A program made the translations under genes and the position numbers. From Microbacterium phyllosphaerae (GTDB lineage Bacteria > Actinomycetota > Actinomycetes > Actinomycetales > Microbacteriaceae), in contig NZ_JAGIOA010000001.1 in NCBI RefSeq assembly GCF_017876435.1, positions 186,001-250,000 of the forward strand: a stretch of DNA of 64,000 nucleotides, written 5' to 3'. Below the pieces are notes generated by a model. The model was given only the letters and a program-made list of their open reading frames with translations. It did not search any database and was not told the DNA's origin. Position 1 is the first letter of the stretch. The number at the start of each line of letters is the position of its first letter. Positions 17,127 through 26,540 of this stretch are shown here, piece after piece.

Positions 17127-17480
17127 ACCCCTGAGTCAACACGGGACCACCGACATTCGAGCCCCGAAACAACCCCGAATTACCCCAGATCAGAGCACGT
17201 ATCCCAGCCTTCCGGCATGCTGCGAGTAACCGCTTCAAACCGAACCAAATGCGAACCGAACCGGACACACCGCCGGCGCTCCCTGCCGGACCGCGTCAAG
17301 ACAGCGTCACAGCGGCATGAAGACAGCAACAAGACGGCGCCTCAACCGCAACACGGCAACGCCAAGGCCGCGTCACAACCGCGCCACGACCGCGTCACAA
17401 CCGCGCCATGACCGCATCACGGCTGCGCACGGCTTCAGCGCTGAGCTGCACCCCTGACCGAGTACACAGCCGAGCCGCGA
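17127..17480. other. 354-bp intergenic region, A/C-rich, with a 22-bp period repeat
   Basis: No supportable gene. The plus strand is unusually rich in A and C and poor in G and T compared with flanking genes. CGCGTCACAACCGCGCCA occurs at 17369-17386 and again at 17391-17408, with decayed relatives on both sides. It separates the HNH gene from the MmcQ gene and may be a remnant of the HNH element's upstream flank. Confidence 0.6.
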
Positions 17481-17891
17481 TCAGTCCAGCCCGCGCTCAG
17501 CGAGCCACTGCTTCGCGACGAGCACGGGCGCGCGCACCAGCCAGGCATCCGCGATGATCTCGGCGAGCCGATCCCTCTCGACCGTGTCGAGCTGCACGAG
17601 CAGCCCCGGATACCCGTCGAAGTGCGGGATGGAGAACAACCCGTCGGGCTCCGCCGCGAGCAGCGCGGCCTTCTCTTCGAGGCTCGCCACCCGCACACCG
17701 AGCACCGGCCCCTCCGGCCACTCGAGTCCCAGGTCGGCGAGCTGGCGGAGATCGACCTTGCTGGGCCCACGGATCCACGCGATCTGCCCGCTCGGCAGGC
17801 GCCACGAGGGCTCTCCTGTATGGCCACCGGGGCGCTCGGTCACGCCGGGGAGCGCGAGCGCGATCTCACGCACATCATCAAGGGTGACCAT
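17481..17891 (-). CDS. MmcQ/YjbR family protein
   Basis: 136 residues. VREIALALPGVTERPGGHTG at the N-terminus and the closing IADAWLVRAPVLVAKQWLAE fit the MmcQ/YjbR family, a small alpha/beta double-wing fold of unproven function that is often called DNA-binding. Start ATG 17891 is inside a longer open frame; it is chosen because homologues begin VTLDDVREIALALPG, and GGAGG lies 12 bp upstream. Divergent from the DUF2252 gene with only 42 bp between start codons. Confidence 0.8.
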   Translation of the reverse strand: MVTLDDVREIALALPGVTERPGGHTGEPSWRLPSGQIAWIRGPSKVDLRQLADLGLEWPEGPVLGVRVASLEEKAALLAAEPDGLFSIPHFDGYPGLLVQLDTVERDRLAEIIADAWLVRAPVLVAKQWLAERGLD

Positions 17892-17933
17892 CTGCCTATC
17901 GTCCTCCCGCACGGCCACTGCCACAATGGCCGA

Positions 17934-19295
17934 ATGAGCACCGAGTGGTCCGCGCCACCCTCCCCCGCAGACCTGCTCGCCCGTGGCGAGACTGCGCGCA
18001 AACGAACACCGCGCCGCGCGCTCGCGACGCTCGCCGGCGGGACGCGCGACCCCCTCGGCATCCTCGACGCCCAGAACCGCACGCGCATCCCCGAGCTCGT
18101 GCCCCTCCGCACCGAGCGGATGTCGGCGAGCCCTTTCGCTTTCTACCGGGGGACGGCCGCTCTCATGGCGGCAGATCTGGCCGATGCACCGCACAGCGGC
18201 ATCCTCGTCGCCTCCTGCGGCGACGCGCACGTGTCGAACTTCGGCTTCTACGCCTCACCTCAGCGCAGCCTCATGTTCGATCTCAACGACTTCGACGAGG
18301 CCGCCTGGGCGCCGTGGGAGTGGGATGTCAAACGGCTGGTCTCCAGCATCGTGGTGGGCGGACAGTCCACGGGACGGGCGGATGCCGTGATCGATCAGGC
18401 GGTGCTCGCCGCCGTCGATTCATACTCCCGAGGTCTCCGCCGGATCACCTCGCTCAATCCTCGGGACCGCTACTTCACCCATTTCGATGTGGAGTCGACG
18501 CGGGGGATGCTCGACAAGGACTCGCGCAGGGCGATCCGCACCGCCATCGCCCAGGCGCAGCGACGCACCGGTGAGCGCGCGGTGCGTCGGCTCACAGCGA
18601 CGGATGCCGCAGGCCGGCGACGCTTCTCGTACCAGGCCCCGACCACCACCCCTGTCGATGAGCAGCTGCTCGCACTGGTGCACGGCCTCGTCGAGCAGTA
18701 CCGGAAGACGGCGACTCCCGATGTCGCTCTGCTGTTCGAGCACTACACCGTCAGCGACGTCGCGCGACGAGTCGTGGGCGTCGGCAGCGTCGGGACGCGC
18801 TGCTACCTGGTGCTCTTCCAGGACGGAGAGGACGGCACGCTGCTGATGCAGCCGAAGGAGGCCGTGCAGAGCGTGCTCGTCGAATACGGGCGCATCGAGC
18901 AACCGCCGTCTCTGCGCGAGCGGATCCAGGCGCACGGCGAAGGCGCCAGGGTCGTCGCGATGCAGCGCATCCTGCAGGCGCTCTCCGATCCGTTCCTCGG
19001 GCACCTTCGTAGCCCCACGGCCGACTTCTACGCCCGGCAGTTCCACGATATGAAAGGCAGCGTCGAGGTCGAGGCGCTCGACGACGGCCCGTTCATCACC
19101 TATGCGCAGGCCTGTGCCGCCGTCATCGCCCGTGCGCACAGCCAGTCGGTCACGGCAGCCGAGGTCGCCGGCTACATCGGCGGAGGCAGAGCGGTGGCGA
19201 CCGCACTGCTGGAGTGGGCACGGGCGTACGCCGCGGTCTCGCTCGCCGACTTCGAGGCTTTTCGCGAGGCGAATGCGGAGAGCGAGACCGCCTGA
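17934..19295 (+). CDS. DUF2252 family protein
   Basis: 453 residues. PFAFYRGTAALMAADLA near 68, SCGDAHVSNFGFY near 98 and DLNDFDEAAWAPWEWDVKRL near 118 are the conserved blocks of DUF2252, whose GDxHxxN and D-F-D motifs resemble those of aminoglycoside-phosphotransferase-like kinases. The substrate is unknown. The start ATG 17934 follows CACAAT by six bases, suggesting a leaderless transcript. It abuts the 3' end of the convergent alpha-mannosidase gene with no space between stop codons and no hairpin. Confidence 0.85.
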   Translation: MSTEWSAPPSPADLLARGETARKRTPRRALATLAGGTRDPLGILDAQNRTRIPELVPLRTERMSASPFAFYRGTAALMAADLADAPHSGILVASCGDAHVSNFGFYASPQRSLMFDLNDFDEAAWAPWEWDVKRLVSSIVVGGQSTGRADAVIDQAVLAAVDSYSRGLRRITSLNPRDRYFTHFDVESTRGMLDKDSRRAIRTAIAQAQRRTGERAVRRLTATDAAGRRRFSYQAPTTTPVDEQLLALVHGLVEQYRKTATPDVALLFEHYTVSDVARRVVGVGSVGTRCYLVLFQDGEDGTLLMQPKEAVQSVLVEYGRIEQPPSLRERIQAHGEGARVVAMQRILQALSDPFLGHLRSPTADFYARQFHDMKGSVEVEALDDGPFITYAQACAAVIARAHSQSVTAAEVAGYIGGGRAVATALLEWARAYAAVSLADFEAFREANAESETA

Positions 19296-22289
19296 TCAGC
19301 GCGCGATACGCAGCGTCCGCACCTCGAACGGGCGCAGCCGCAGCTCGCCGCCAATACGCGCGTCGTCGATCGCATCCTCGATCAGCGACACCTCGCGGAT
19401 CTCCCGATGCTCGAACCCTGCGCTGATCGACCCGGTCGTGCGGCGCCCGAGCGCCTCGTACAGGCGCACGACCACATCGCCCGACCCGTCATCCGCGAGC
19501 TTCACGCCCGACACGACGATGCCCTCGCCCTCCACCGAGACCAGCGGCTCCACCTCACGGCCACCGTGCATGCGCGTGGCGGGGCTGTTGAGCGCGATGC
19601 CCTCGGCCGTCGCGATCGCGGCATCCGCTCCGATCACGAAACCGACCTCGATCGCGTGGTGACCGTGATCGGTGTCGGGGTCGGGGAAGCGCGGCGCACG
19701 CAGCAGCGAGAGGCGGACGGTCGTGGCGACCGCGTCGTCCGACACCTCCCGCGACGTGTCGTACCCGTAGATCGAGTCGTTCACGAGCGCGACGCCGAAG
19801 TCCTGCTCGCGCACCAGCACGAACCGATGCATCGAGGTCTCGAACTTCGCCGCCTCCCAGCTCGTGTTCGTGTGCGTGACGCGCGACTGGTATCCGAACT
19901 GCGTCTCCGCCTCGGTGTGCGCCGCCTGGATGTCGAGCGGGAAGGCGAGCTTCAGCAGCTTCTCGGTCTCGTGCCAGTCGATGTCGTTGCGCAGTGCGAC
20001 CGAGCGCGAGCCGGGCGCGAGCACGATCGTCTGCTCGATCGTCGACTCCGAGAACGCCCGCGTGACGGTCACGACCGCTGAACCGTCGACGACGGACGCC
20101 GCGATCTTCGCGACCTCGGTGAGGTCGTCGACGCTGTTGCGGTAGTACTTGTCGATGTCCCACGCGTCCCACATGTTCGGGAAGTCCTGGTGCAGCTGGA
20201 ACAGGTTCGCGGCGCGCCCCTCGGCCACGGCTTCCCGACCGGACGCCTTGTCGACCGCTGAGACGATGAGACCGTTCGCCGACACGAGGACCGAGACGAG
20301 CTCGTTCTCGAGGCGCCATCCGCCGTCCTCCTCGGTGAGCGAGACGGATGCCGCGGTCGGAGCCTCGGCGAAGGCGGCGCCCAGCGCGCGCCCTGCACCG
20401 ACCGAGCTCGGCACGAATCGCAGCTCACGCTCGCCCTCGCCGGCGAGCGACCGGCGGGCGGCATCCGCGAGTGCCTGCGCGTCGGAGACCACGCCCGAGA
20501 GGACCTCGGCCGCCTCGCGATGCACCCACGCTATGGAGGTGCCGGGGAGGATGTCGTGGAACTCATGCAGCAGCACGGTCTCCCACAGGCGGTCGATCTC
20601 GGCCTTCGGATACGCGGCGCCGGTGCGCACGGCATCCGTCGCCGCCCACAGCTCCGCCTCGACGAGCGTATGCTCGGCCCAGCGGTGCAGCGCCTTCGTC
20701 GCATGCTGGCTGGTGAGCGTTCCACGGTGCAGCTCGAGATACAGCTCGCCCACCCAGACGGCGGGGTTCGGGATCTCGGCGCGAGCGGCGTCGAAGAAGA
20801 CGTCAGGATGCTCCCACTCGACCCGAGCGCTGCCCTCGAGGTTCTGCAGTCGGGTCGCCTTGCCGGTCATCTCGCGCGTCGTGCCGCCACCGCCGTCGCC
20901 CCAGCCGACCGGCGCGATCGACCTCGAGCTGACGCGGTTCTCCTTGAACTGGCGCGAGGCCTTCGCGACCTCCATGCCGCTGAGCTGCGAGTTGTAGGTG
21001 TCCATCGAGGGGAAATGAGTGAAGACGCGGGAGCCGTCGATGCCCTCCCACAGGAAACTGTGGTGCGGGAAGACGTTCTGCTGATTCCACGAGATCTTCT
21101 GCGTGAAGAACCACTCGAAGCCCGCGCGGCGCATGAGCTGCGGCAGCGCCGGGGAGTAGCCGAAGCTGTCAGGCAGCCAGACACCCTTCGAGCGGATGCC
21201 GAACTCGCGCTCGAAGAACCGCTGACCGTACGAGAACTGCCGCACGAGCGATTCGCCGGACGGCATGACGGTGTCGGACTCGACCCACATACCGCCCAGC
21301 GGCAGGAAGCGCCCGGCCGCCACGGCCGCCTTCACCCGCTCCCACACCTCCGGCCTGTGTTCCTTGAGCCACGCGTACTGCTGCGCACTGGACATGCCGT
21401 ACTGGAACTCCGGCTGCTCCTCGATGAGCGTCGTCATCGACGAGGTCGTGCGCGCGACCTTGCGGATCGTCTCGCGCAGGGGCCACAGCCAGGCCGAGTC
21501 GATGTGTGCGTGGCCCACGGCCGAGATGCGGTGGGCGCTCGCCTCCGCGGGGGCCGAGAGAGCCGGAGCGAGCACGGCACGGGCATCGGATGCCGTCGCC
21601 GCGACATGCTGCAGGTCGAGAACGTCGAGGGCGTCATCCATGGCCTGCAGGATGCGCATGCGGCGGGGCGAGGTCTCGGGCAGTTCGGCCTGCAGCTCGA
21701 ACAGCACCTCGAGGTCGAGGGACAGCTCGTACACCTCGGTCTCGAACACCGCGAGCTCGAGGCGTCGGGTGCGGTACAGCGGCTCGGGCGACGAGGTGCG
21801 GATGTCACCCTCCTGCGTGGGCGCGAAGGAGGGGAAGTCCAGGATCAGCGGATTGGCGGCTGCCTCGAGATAGAACTCGACGCTCTCGTCGCCCTCGGCG
21901 GCATCCGCGATGGCGAGCCACTGGTTGCGCGGGTTGATGCTCTTGATCGGAGTGCCGTCGGGGCGGTAGGCGAGGGCCTCGCATTGGAAACCGGGCATGT
22001 GATCGCTGAAGCCGAGGTCGATCAGCGCCTCGACCCTGCGGCCGGCCCACTCGGCCGGGATGCGCCCCGAGAGCCGGAACCATGTGGTCGACCAGGCCGG
22101 ACCCCACGTGCGGGGAACGGATGCGGGCGCGAACTCGAGCGCGAGCCCCGCACTCGGGCCGATCGGCTCCCCCGGCAGCTCGTTGACCTCCACCTCCAGC
22201 GGCACGGATGCCGAGTGGATCGCCGGACGGATGCGCTCGTCGAGCACCCGTCTGACGCGGCCTACGGTGAGCGAGGTTCCATCATGCAT
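19296..22289 (-). CDS. GH38 alpha-mannosidase
   Basis: 997 residues with no signal peptide, so cytoplasmic. The catalytic domain has GHAHIDSAWLWP at 259-270 (zinc ligands His262 and Asp264) and WLPDSFGYSPALPQ at 371-384, whose Asp374 should be the nucleophile. HEFHDILPGTS follows near 555, then a long C-terminal beta domain. GH38 enzymes remove alpha-linked mannose from glycans with retention. ATG 22289 has GGAGA eight bases upstream. Divergent from a GH5-type beta-mannosidase-like gene across a 109-bp control region, which suggests that the two act on the same imported mannose-containing glycan. Confidence 0.93.
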   Translation of the reverse strand: MHDGTSLTVGRVRRVLDERIRPAIHSASVPLEVEVNELPGEPIGPSAGLALEFAPASVPRTWGPAWSTTWFRLSGRIPAEWAGRRVEALIDLGFSDHMPGFQCEALAYRPDGTPIKSINPRNQWLAIADAAEGDESVEFYLEAAANPLILDFPSFAPTQEGDIRTSSPEPLYRTRRLELAVFETEVYELSLDLEVLFELQAELPETSPRRMRILQAMDDALDVLDLQHVAATASDARAVLAPALSAPAEASAHRISAVGHAHIDSAWLWPLRETIRKVARTTSSMTTLIEEQPEFQYGMSSAQQYAWLKEHRPEVWERVKAAVAAGRFLPLGGMWVESDTVMPSGESLVRQFSYGQRFFEREFGIRSKGVWLPDSFGYSPALPQLMRRAGFEWFFTQKISWNQQNVFPHHSFLWEGIDGSRVFTHFPSMDTYNSQLSGMEVAKASRQFKENRVSSRSIAPVGWGDGGGGTTREMTGKATRLQNLEGSARVEWEHPDVFFDAARAEIPNPAVWVGELYLELHRGTLTSQHATKALHRWAEHTLVEAELWAATDAVRTGAAYPKAEIDRLWETVLLHEFHDILPGTSIAWVHREAAEVLSGVVSDAQALADAARRSLAGEGERELRFVPSSVGAGRALGAAFAEAPTAASVSLTEEDGGWRLENELVSVLVSANGLIVSAVDKASGREAVAEGRAANLFQLHQDFPNMWDAWDIDKYYRNSVDDLTEVAKIAASVVDGSAVVTVTRAFSESTIEQTIVLAPGSRSVALRNDIDWHETEKLLKLAFPLDIQAAHTEAETQFGYQSRVTHTNTSWEAAKFETSMHRFVLVREQDFGVALVNDSIYGYDTSREVSDDAVATTVRLSLLRAPRFPDPDTDHGHHAIEVGFVIGADAAIATAEGIALNSPATRMHGGREVEPLVSVEGEGIVVSGVKLADDGSGDVVVRLYEALGRRTTGSISAGFEHREIREVSLIEDAIDDARIGGELRLRPFEVRTLRIAR

Positions 22290-22326
22290 GCGGTGTTCTC
22301 CATCGAAGCCGGGTTTCTCAGCCTAA

Positions 22327-22335
22327 TTTACTAAA
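22327..22335. promoter_or_regulatory. AT-rich operator candidate in the mannosidase divergent promoter
   Basis: TTTACTAAA, a perfect odd palindrome inside the only A/T-rich patch of this divergent promoter. A TAGGCT box for the minus-strand gene (22325-22320) touches it, and TAGAGT (22365-22370) may serve the plus-strand gene. A plausible site for the LacI regulator at 23738-24760; no second copy was found to confirm it. Confidence 0.35.
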
Positions 22336-22398
22336 GCGATATAGCTGCGAGAGCCGAATCGCGTTAGAGTCTGTGCACCGACCCCCGAAAGGACAGCG

Positions 22399-23700
22399 AT
22401 GCCCTCCTCTGCCGCCCCTCTTCGCTTCGGCGCGAACTACACGCCCCGCTCCCAGTGGATGCACGCATGGATGTCGCTCGACCTCGACGACGTGCGTCGG
22501 GACTTCGCCTCGCTCGCCGAGCTGGGCCTCGATCATCTGCGGATCTTCCCGCTGTGGACCGTGCTGCAGCCGAACCGCACCCTGATCCGCGCCGAGGCCG
22601 TCGACGACGTGCGCGCGGTCGTCGACGTCGCAGCGGAGTTCGGGCTCGACGCGAGTGTCGACGTGATCCAAGGGCACCTGTCGAGCTTCGACTTCATCCC
22701 GTCATGGCTGTTCACGTGGCACGACAAGAACATGTTCACGCATCCCGACGCCCTGAGCGGTCAGGCCGAGCTCGTCACGCGTCTGGGCGAGCGGCTCGGA
22801 GACGCCGACAACTTCCTCGGTTTCACGCTCGGCAACGAGACGAACCAGTTCTCGGCGCGGACCCACCCGTCGCCGTGGCCGGTCACCGAAGCCGAGGCCG
22901 CGAACTGGATCAGCACGCTGCTGGACGCCGCGCACCGCTCGGCGCCAAGGCAACAGCACGTGCACAGCGAGTACGACGCTGCCTGGTACATGGACGGCCA
23001 CGGGTTCACCCCGGCGCTCGCCTCGCGCCTCGGCGACATCACGACCGTGCACTCCTGGATCTTCAACGGCACCGCCCAGAAGTACGGCGGCCGGTCCGTG
23101 GCATCCGATCGCCACGCCGAGTACATGATCGAGCTCGCCCGCGCGTTCACCACCGAACCCGGAAAGCCGATCTGGCTGCAGGAGGTCGGCGCCCCGTCGA
23201 ACTGCCTGACGCCGGAGCAGACGCCCGACTTCCTCGAGGCCACCCTGCGCTCGGTCGTGCGCACCGACGACCTCTGGGGTGTCACGTGGTGGTGCTCGCA
23301 TGACGTGAGCCGCAGTCTCGCGGACTTCCCCGAGCTCGAGTACACCCTGGGCCTGGTCGACCAGAACGGCGAGGCGAAGCCGATCGGACGCCGATTCGCC
23401 GAGCTGATCCCCGAGCTGCGCGAGCGCCAGCCCGCCCCGGCGCGCACTCTCGGCATCGTGGTGGAGGTCGACGAGGCCGAGACTCCCGTCAGTCGCGGCG
23501 CCATGAGCCCCGGGGGGTCGATCTTCCAGGCCTGGGTCGATGCGTGCGAGGCAGGGGCCGATCCCGCGTTCGTGACCTCGAAGGACGCCGCGGATCCGTC
23601 CGTGCTCGCGGCGCGCGGCATCACCGAACTCGTGCGCCCGACCGTCGAGCCCTGGTCGTACGAGTCGCAGAACACGGTGGTCGAGCACAGGGCGGAGTAG
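22399..23700 (+). CDS. GH5-type glycoside hydrolase, beta-mannosidase-like
   Basis: 433 residues, no signal peptide. A TIM-barrel clan A hydrolase. The acid/base is Glu147 in TLGNETNQF, and the nucleophile is Glu262 in [28 protein letters not shown] opens the barrel. The pattern resembles the GH5 subfamily with beta-mannosidases that split Man-beta-1,4-GlcNAc from N-glycan cores in bifidobacteria, but I cannot separate this from other GH5 subfamilies by eye. ATG 22399 has GAAAGGA at 22387-22393. Divergent from the GH38 gene and followed by a convergent LacI regulator, it should complete mannose release from a core left by the alpha-mannosidase. Confidence 0.8.
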   Translation: MPSSAAPLRFGANYTPRSQWMHAWMSLDLDDVRRDFASLAELGLDHLRIFPLWTVLQPNRTLIRAEAVDDVRAVVDVAAEFGLDASVDVIQGHLSSFDFIPSWLFTWHDKNMFTHPDALSGQAELVTRLGERLGDADNFLGFTLGNETNQFSARTHPSPWPVTEAEAANWISTLLDAAHRSAPRQQHVHSEYDAAWYMDGHGFTPALASRLGDITTVHSWIFNGTAQKYGGRSVASDRHAEYMIELARAFTTEPGKPIWLQEVGAPSNCLTPEQTPDFLEATLRSVVRTDDLWGVTWWCSHDVSRSLADFPELEYTLGLVDQNGEAKPIGRRFAELIPELRERQPAPARTLGIVVEVDEAETPVSRGAMSPGGSIFQAWVDACEAGADPAFVTSKDAADPSVLAARGITELVRPTVEPWSYESQNTVVEHRAE

Positions 23701-23737
23701 CCCGAGTCCGCGGCCGCACCGCGGGCGAGGGCGGGCC

Positions 23738-24760
23738 TCAGCGCGCCCGCGCCGTGCTCTCGCGCACCGTCAGCACAGGCGCCGAGCCGGTGCGGTCGGG
23801 AAGCGGCGCGGGCGCGGCGATCTGGTCGATCAGGAAGTTCGCGGCATCCGCTCCGAGTCCGAAGGTGTCTCTTGTCATGGCCGTGATCGACGGATGCACG
23901 AGTGCGGCCACCGTCGAATCGTCGAACGACGCGATCGACAGCTCCGTGGGTACGGCGATGCGGCGCTCCTGCGCGGCGCGGAGGCCCGCGATCGCCATCA
24001 CGTCGCTGTCGAAGACGACGGCACTCGGCGACGCCCCATCCGCGAGCAGTCGGCCGAGTGCGGCGGATGCCGCGGCCGGTGACGAGTCGGTCGGGATCAC
24101 CGCACCGGCGATCCCCTGAGCGGAAAGCCCTGACAGAGCCTCGGACCGCAGCCTGGTGTGCTGGAACTCCGCCGGACCCGAGACGTACGCGATGCGGCGA
24201 TGGCCGAGACCGGCCAGGTGTGCGAACAGCGTGTGCGCGACCCGCCGGTCGTCGACCTGAAGCGTCGCAGGGTGGCCGGGCTCGGAGCGGACGCTGCCGA
24301 TGATCACGGCGGGCAGGCCAAGGTCGCGCAGCACCGGCATCCGCGGATCATCGTCACGGGGATCGATCACGACCACCCCGTCGACCTGGTGCGAGCTGCG
24401 CCAGCGCCGATAGGTCGCGATCTCGTCGTCGATCGACGGCACGAGCACCGTCTGCAACGCGAGACGATGCGGCGCGAGGGCCGACTGCACACCGGCCATG
24501 AGATCGGTGAAGAAGGCCTCGGCGCCCAGCGTGCGGGCAGGCCGGTTCACCGCGAATCCGATGACCCCGGCACGAGCGCCCGCCAGCGCGCGTGCCGTCG
24601 AGCTGGGCAGCCAATCGTGCTGCGCGGCGACCTCGAGGATGCGGGCGCGCGTCTCCGCGCTCACCCCCGGGCGCCCGTTCAGCGCGAACGAGACCGCCCC
24701 GGGCGAGACCCCGGCGAGTCGCGCGATGTCGGTGATCGTCACGCGTCTCGCCGGGCTCAT
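23738..24760 (-). CDS. LacI family transcriptional regulator (mannoside locus)
   Basis: 340 residues. The N-terminal helix-turn-helix (about 7-28, TITDIARLAGVSPGAVSFAL) and hinge helix are followed by a periplasmic-binding-protein-like effector domain. It probably represses the adjacent mannosidase genes until a sugar inducer binds. Start ATG 24760 lies inside a longer open frame; TACAGT at 24772-24767 is six bases upstream, so the transcript may be leaderless. It sits between the GH5 gene (convergent) and the isomerase gene (same strand, upstream by 38 bp), so it could also be read from the isomerase promoter. A direct link to the TTTACTAAA site is inferred from proximity. Confidence 0.88.
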   Translation of the reverse strand: MSPARRVTITDIARLAGVSPGAVSFALNGRPGVSAETRARILEVAAQHDWLPSSTARALAGARAGVIGFAVNRPARTLGAEAFFTDLMAGVQSALAPHRLALQTVLVPSIDDEIATYRRWRSSHQVDGVVVIDPRDDDPRMPVLRDLGLPAVIIGSVRSEPGHPATLQVDDRRVAHTLFAHLAGLGHRRIAYVSGPAEFQHTRLRSEALSGLSAQGIAGAVIPTDSSPAAASAALGRLLADGASPSAVVFDSDVMAIAGLRAAQERRIAVPTELSIASFDDSTVAALVHPSITAMTRDTFGLGADAANFLIDQIAAPAPLPDRTGSAPVLTVRESTARAR

Positions 24761-24766
24761 CCCCTC

Positions 24767-24772
24767 ACTGTA
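24767..24772 (-). promoter_or_regulatory. -10 box TACAGT of a leaderless transcript (LacI gene)
   Basis: TACAGT on the minus strand, 6 nt, ATG 24760. Confidence 0.5.
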
Positions 24773-24798
24773 ATGATCCGTGGGCCCGCAGCCCTCGC

Positions 24799-26430
24799 TC
24801 AGATCGTCGCGTCTCCGACGACGTTGACCTTGATGCCCATGCCCGCGAACATCGCGGCCTTCGCGATGAGCGCCCTGTCGGCGGTCTCTGCGTCCGGCGC
24901 GTAGACGAGCTGCGCGTGGTTCGCCTTGTGGCGGGCCATGAACTGGTCGCGCGAGATGCCGTGCAGCACCACGTGCGCGATCGGCCACTCGGGGTTCGTC
25001 GCATCCTTGCGGCGCTGGGTCTCTGCGTCCGGCAGCTCGACGACCGAGGCCCGGAAGATGTCGGCCTGCAGGATGCCGTCGGCGATGAACACGCGCGACA
25101 GCACGATCTCGCCCGGTTTCGAGACGCCGTTGATCGTGGCGCCGCCCGCCGGGAAGAAGACGTGCCCCTGACGCCAGCCCTCGGCGTGCTGCCAGCCGCC
25201 GAGGTGCGACGCGGGCACCGAGCCCGAGATCTCGTAGACCCAGACGAACTGCCCGTCGAAGTCCTCACCCCAGCGCACGTCGTGCAGCGTGTTGTCAGGG
25301 ACGAGCCCCATCGCGCGCCACACCCGATCGGTGACGAGCGCGTCGACGGCGACGCCCTCGTCGGCCTCGTTGAAGTGCGGGAAGGCGCGGCCCTCGTGCA
25401 GCACGCGCGAGCCGTCACGCGAGGTCACCGGCGGGCGCTCGGTCGAGTTCAGGATGCCTTCGGCGAGGTCGGATGCCGGCACCAGGTCTTTCAGACCCTG
25501 CTGGTACTGGATGCCGACCGCGTCGAGCCCGAAGTCGTCGGCGATGCGGAGGGCGGCGATGTACATCTTCAGCTGCCACTGCACCTGCTCACGGGTGAGC
25601 TCGGTCTCGGCGTCCTCGCCGTAGCGGAACGTCATGCCGGCGTCGATCAGCCAGTCGTACGCGGCATCCGCCTCAGCATCCGAGACCTCGAGCATCTCGG
25701 CGTAGAGCGCCGACTGCGAGAGGCGCTCCTTGTAGATGCCCGTCCGGTTCAGCAGCTCGTCATCGAAGATCGCGTTGTACATGCCCATGCAGCCCTCGTC
25801 GAAGACGCCGATGATGGCCTTCTCGGCGAGCAGCTCGGCGGCGAGCGCCTCTCCGAGCTGCTTCTCGGGGCTGTCGGGCAGCTCGGGCAGGGGACGCACG
25901 TGCGAGGCGTCGTGCGTGATCGATCCGGTCTCCGTCCACTCGCGGATCCCGGCTCTGAACCACTCGTCGGTGAAGTCCACCGACCAGATCGTGGCGTAGG
26001 GCTTGTCCATCTTCGTGAGGCCGGCGTTCAAGCCGAGCAGTCCGACGAGTCCTGGCCAGTCCCCCGCGAAGTTCGCGACGGTGAGGATCGGCCCCTCGTG
26101 CGTGCGAAGGCCGGCGAGCACGTGGTGCGAGTACTGCCACACGGCCTCGGCGACGATGAGCGGAGCATCCGTGGGGATGTTCTTGAAGACGTCGAGGCCC
26201 ATGCGCTGGCTCGAGATGAAGCCGTGCCCGGTGGCGGGGTCGACGTCGTTGGCGCGGATGACGGTCCAGCCGAGATCCGCGAAGACTCCGGTGACGCCGG
26301 CTTCGAGCTCGACCTGCACAGGCCAGCCGCCGGTGTTCGCGGCTTCGCGCAGGTCGCCCGAGGCGATCAGATACGCGGTCTTCGGGGCAGATGCCGGTCG
26401 GGATGCCGGTGCCGGCAGGGTGTAGGTCAT
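24799..26430 (-). CDS. L-fucose/L-arabinose isomerase family protein
   Basis: 543 residues, cytoplasmic. FDEGCMGMYNAIFDDELLN near residue 230 is the conserved metal-site region of the fucose/arabinose isomerase fold, with further conserved Asp, Glu and His residues in the C-terminal half. These enzymes use Mn2+ to interconvert an aldose and a ketose; L-fucose, D-arabinose or a related sugar are candidates. No matching kinase or aldolase lies nearby. ATG 26430 has an excellent AAGGAGG. Upstream are a TTGTGC-N18-TACAGT promoter and a LacI-type operator, which tie its expression to the LacI gene at 26541-27527. Confidence 0.82.
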   Translation of the reverse strand: MTYTLPAPASRPASAPKTAYLIASGDLREAANTGGWPVQVELEAGVTGVFADLGWTVIRANDVDPATGHGFISSQRMGLDVFKNIPTDAPLIVAEAVWQYSHHVLAGLRTHEGPILTVANFAGDWPGLVGLLGLNAGLTKMDKPYATIWSVDFTDEWFRAGIREWTETGSITHDASHVRPLPELPDSPEKQLGEALAAELLAEKAIIGVFDEGCMGMYNAIFDDELLNRTGIYKERLSQSALYAEMLEVSDAEADAAYDWLIDAGMTFRYGEDAETELTREQVQWQLKMYIAALRIADDFGLDAVGIQYQQGLKDLVPASDLAEGILNSTERPPVTSRDGSRVLHEGRAFPHFNEADEGVAVDALVTDRVWRAMGLVPDNTLHDVRWGEDFDGQFVWVYEISGSVPASHLGGWQHAEGWRQGHVFFPAGGATINGVSKPGEIVLSRVFIADGILQADIFRASVVELPDAETQRRKDATNPEWPIAHVVLHGISRDQFMARHKANHAQLVYAPDAETADRALIAKAAMFAGMGIKVNVVGDATI

Positions 26431-26464
26431 GACTCGCGTCCTCCTTGATCGCACGTGTTCTGCC

Positions 26465-26494
26465 ACTGTACGCGAAATCGATTTCACGGCACAA
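26465..26494 (-). promoter_or_regulatory. Promoter and LacI-type operator of the isomerase gene
   Basis: Minus-strand -35 TTGTGC (26494-26489), 18 bp, -10 TACAGT (26470-26465). The spacer holds the palindrome GAAATCGATTTC (26474-26485), which matches TGAAANCGNTTTCA at 13 of 14 defined positions. A bound repressor would block polymerase. Confidence 0.75.
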
Positions 26495-26540
26495 GGCGTG
26501 AGGATGCTCCCGTCTCAGCGAGAGAGCGCGGCAGACTCCG

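Noticed and set aside
20520..22334. A 604-codon plus-strand frame opposite the GH38 gene
   Set aside because: It is an antisense shadow; the GH38 zinc and nucleophile motifs are on the minus strand.
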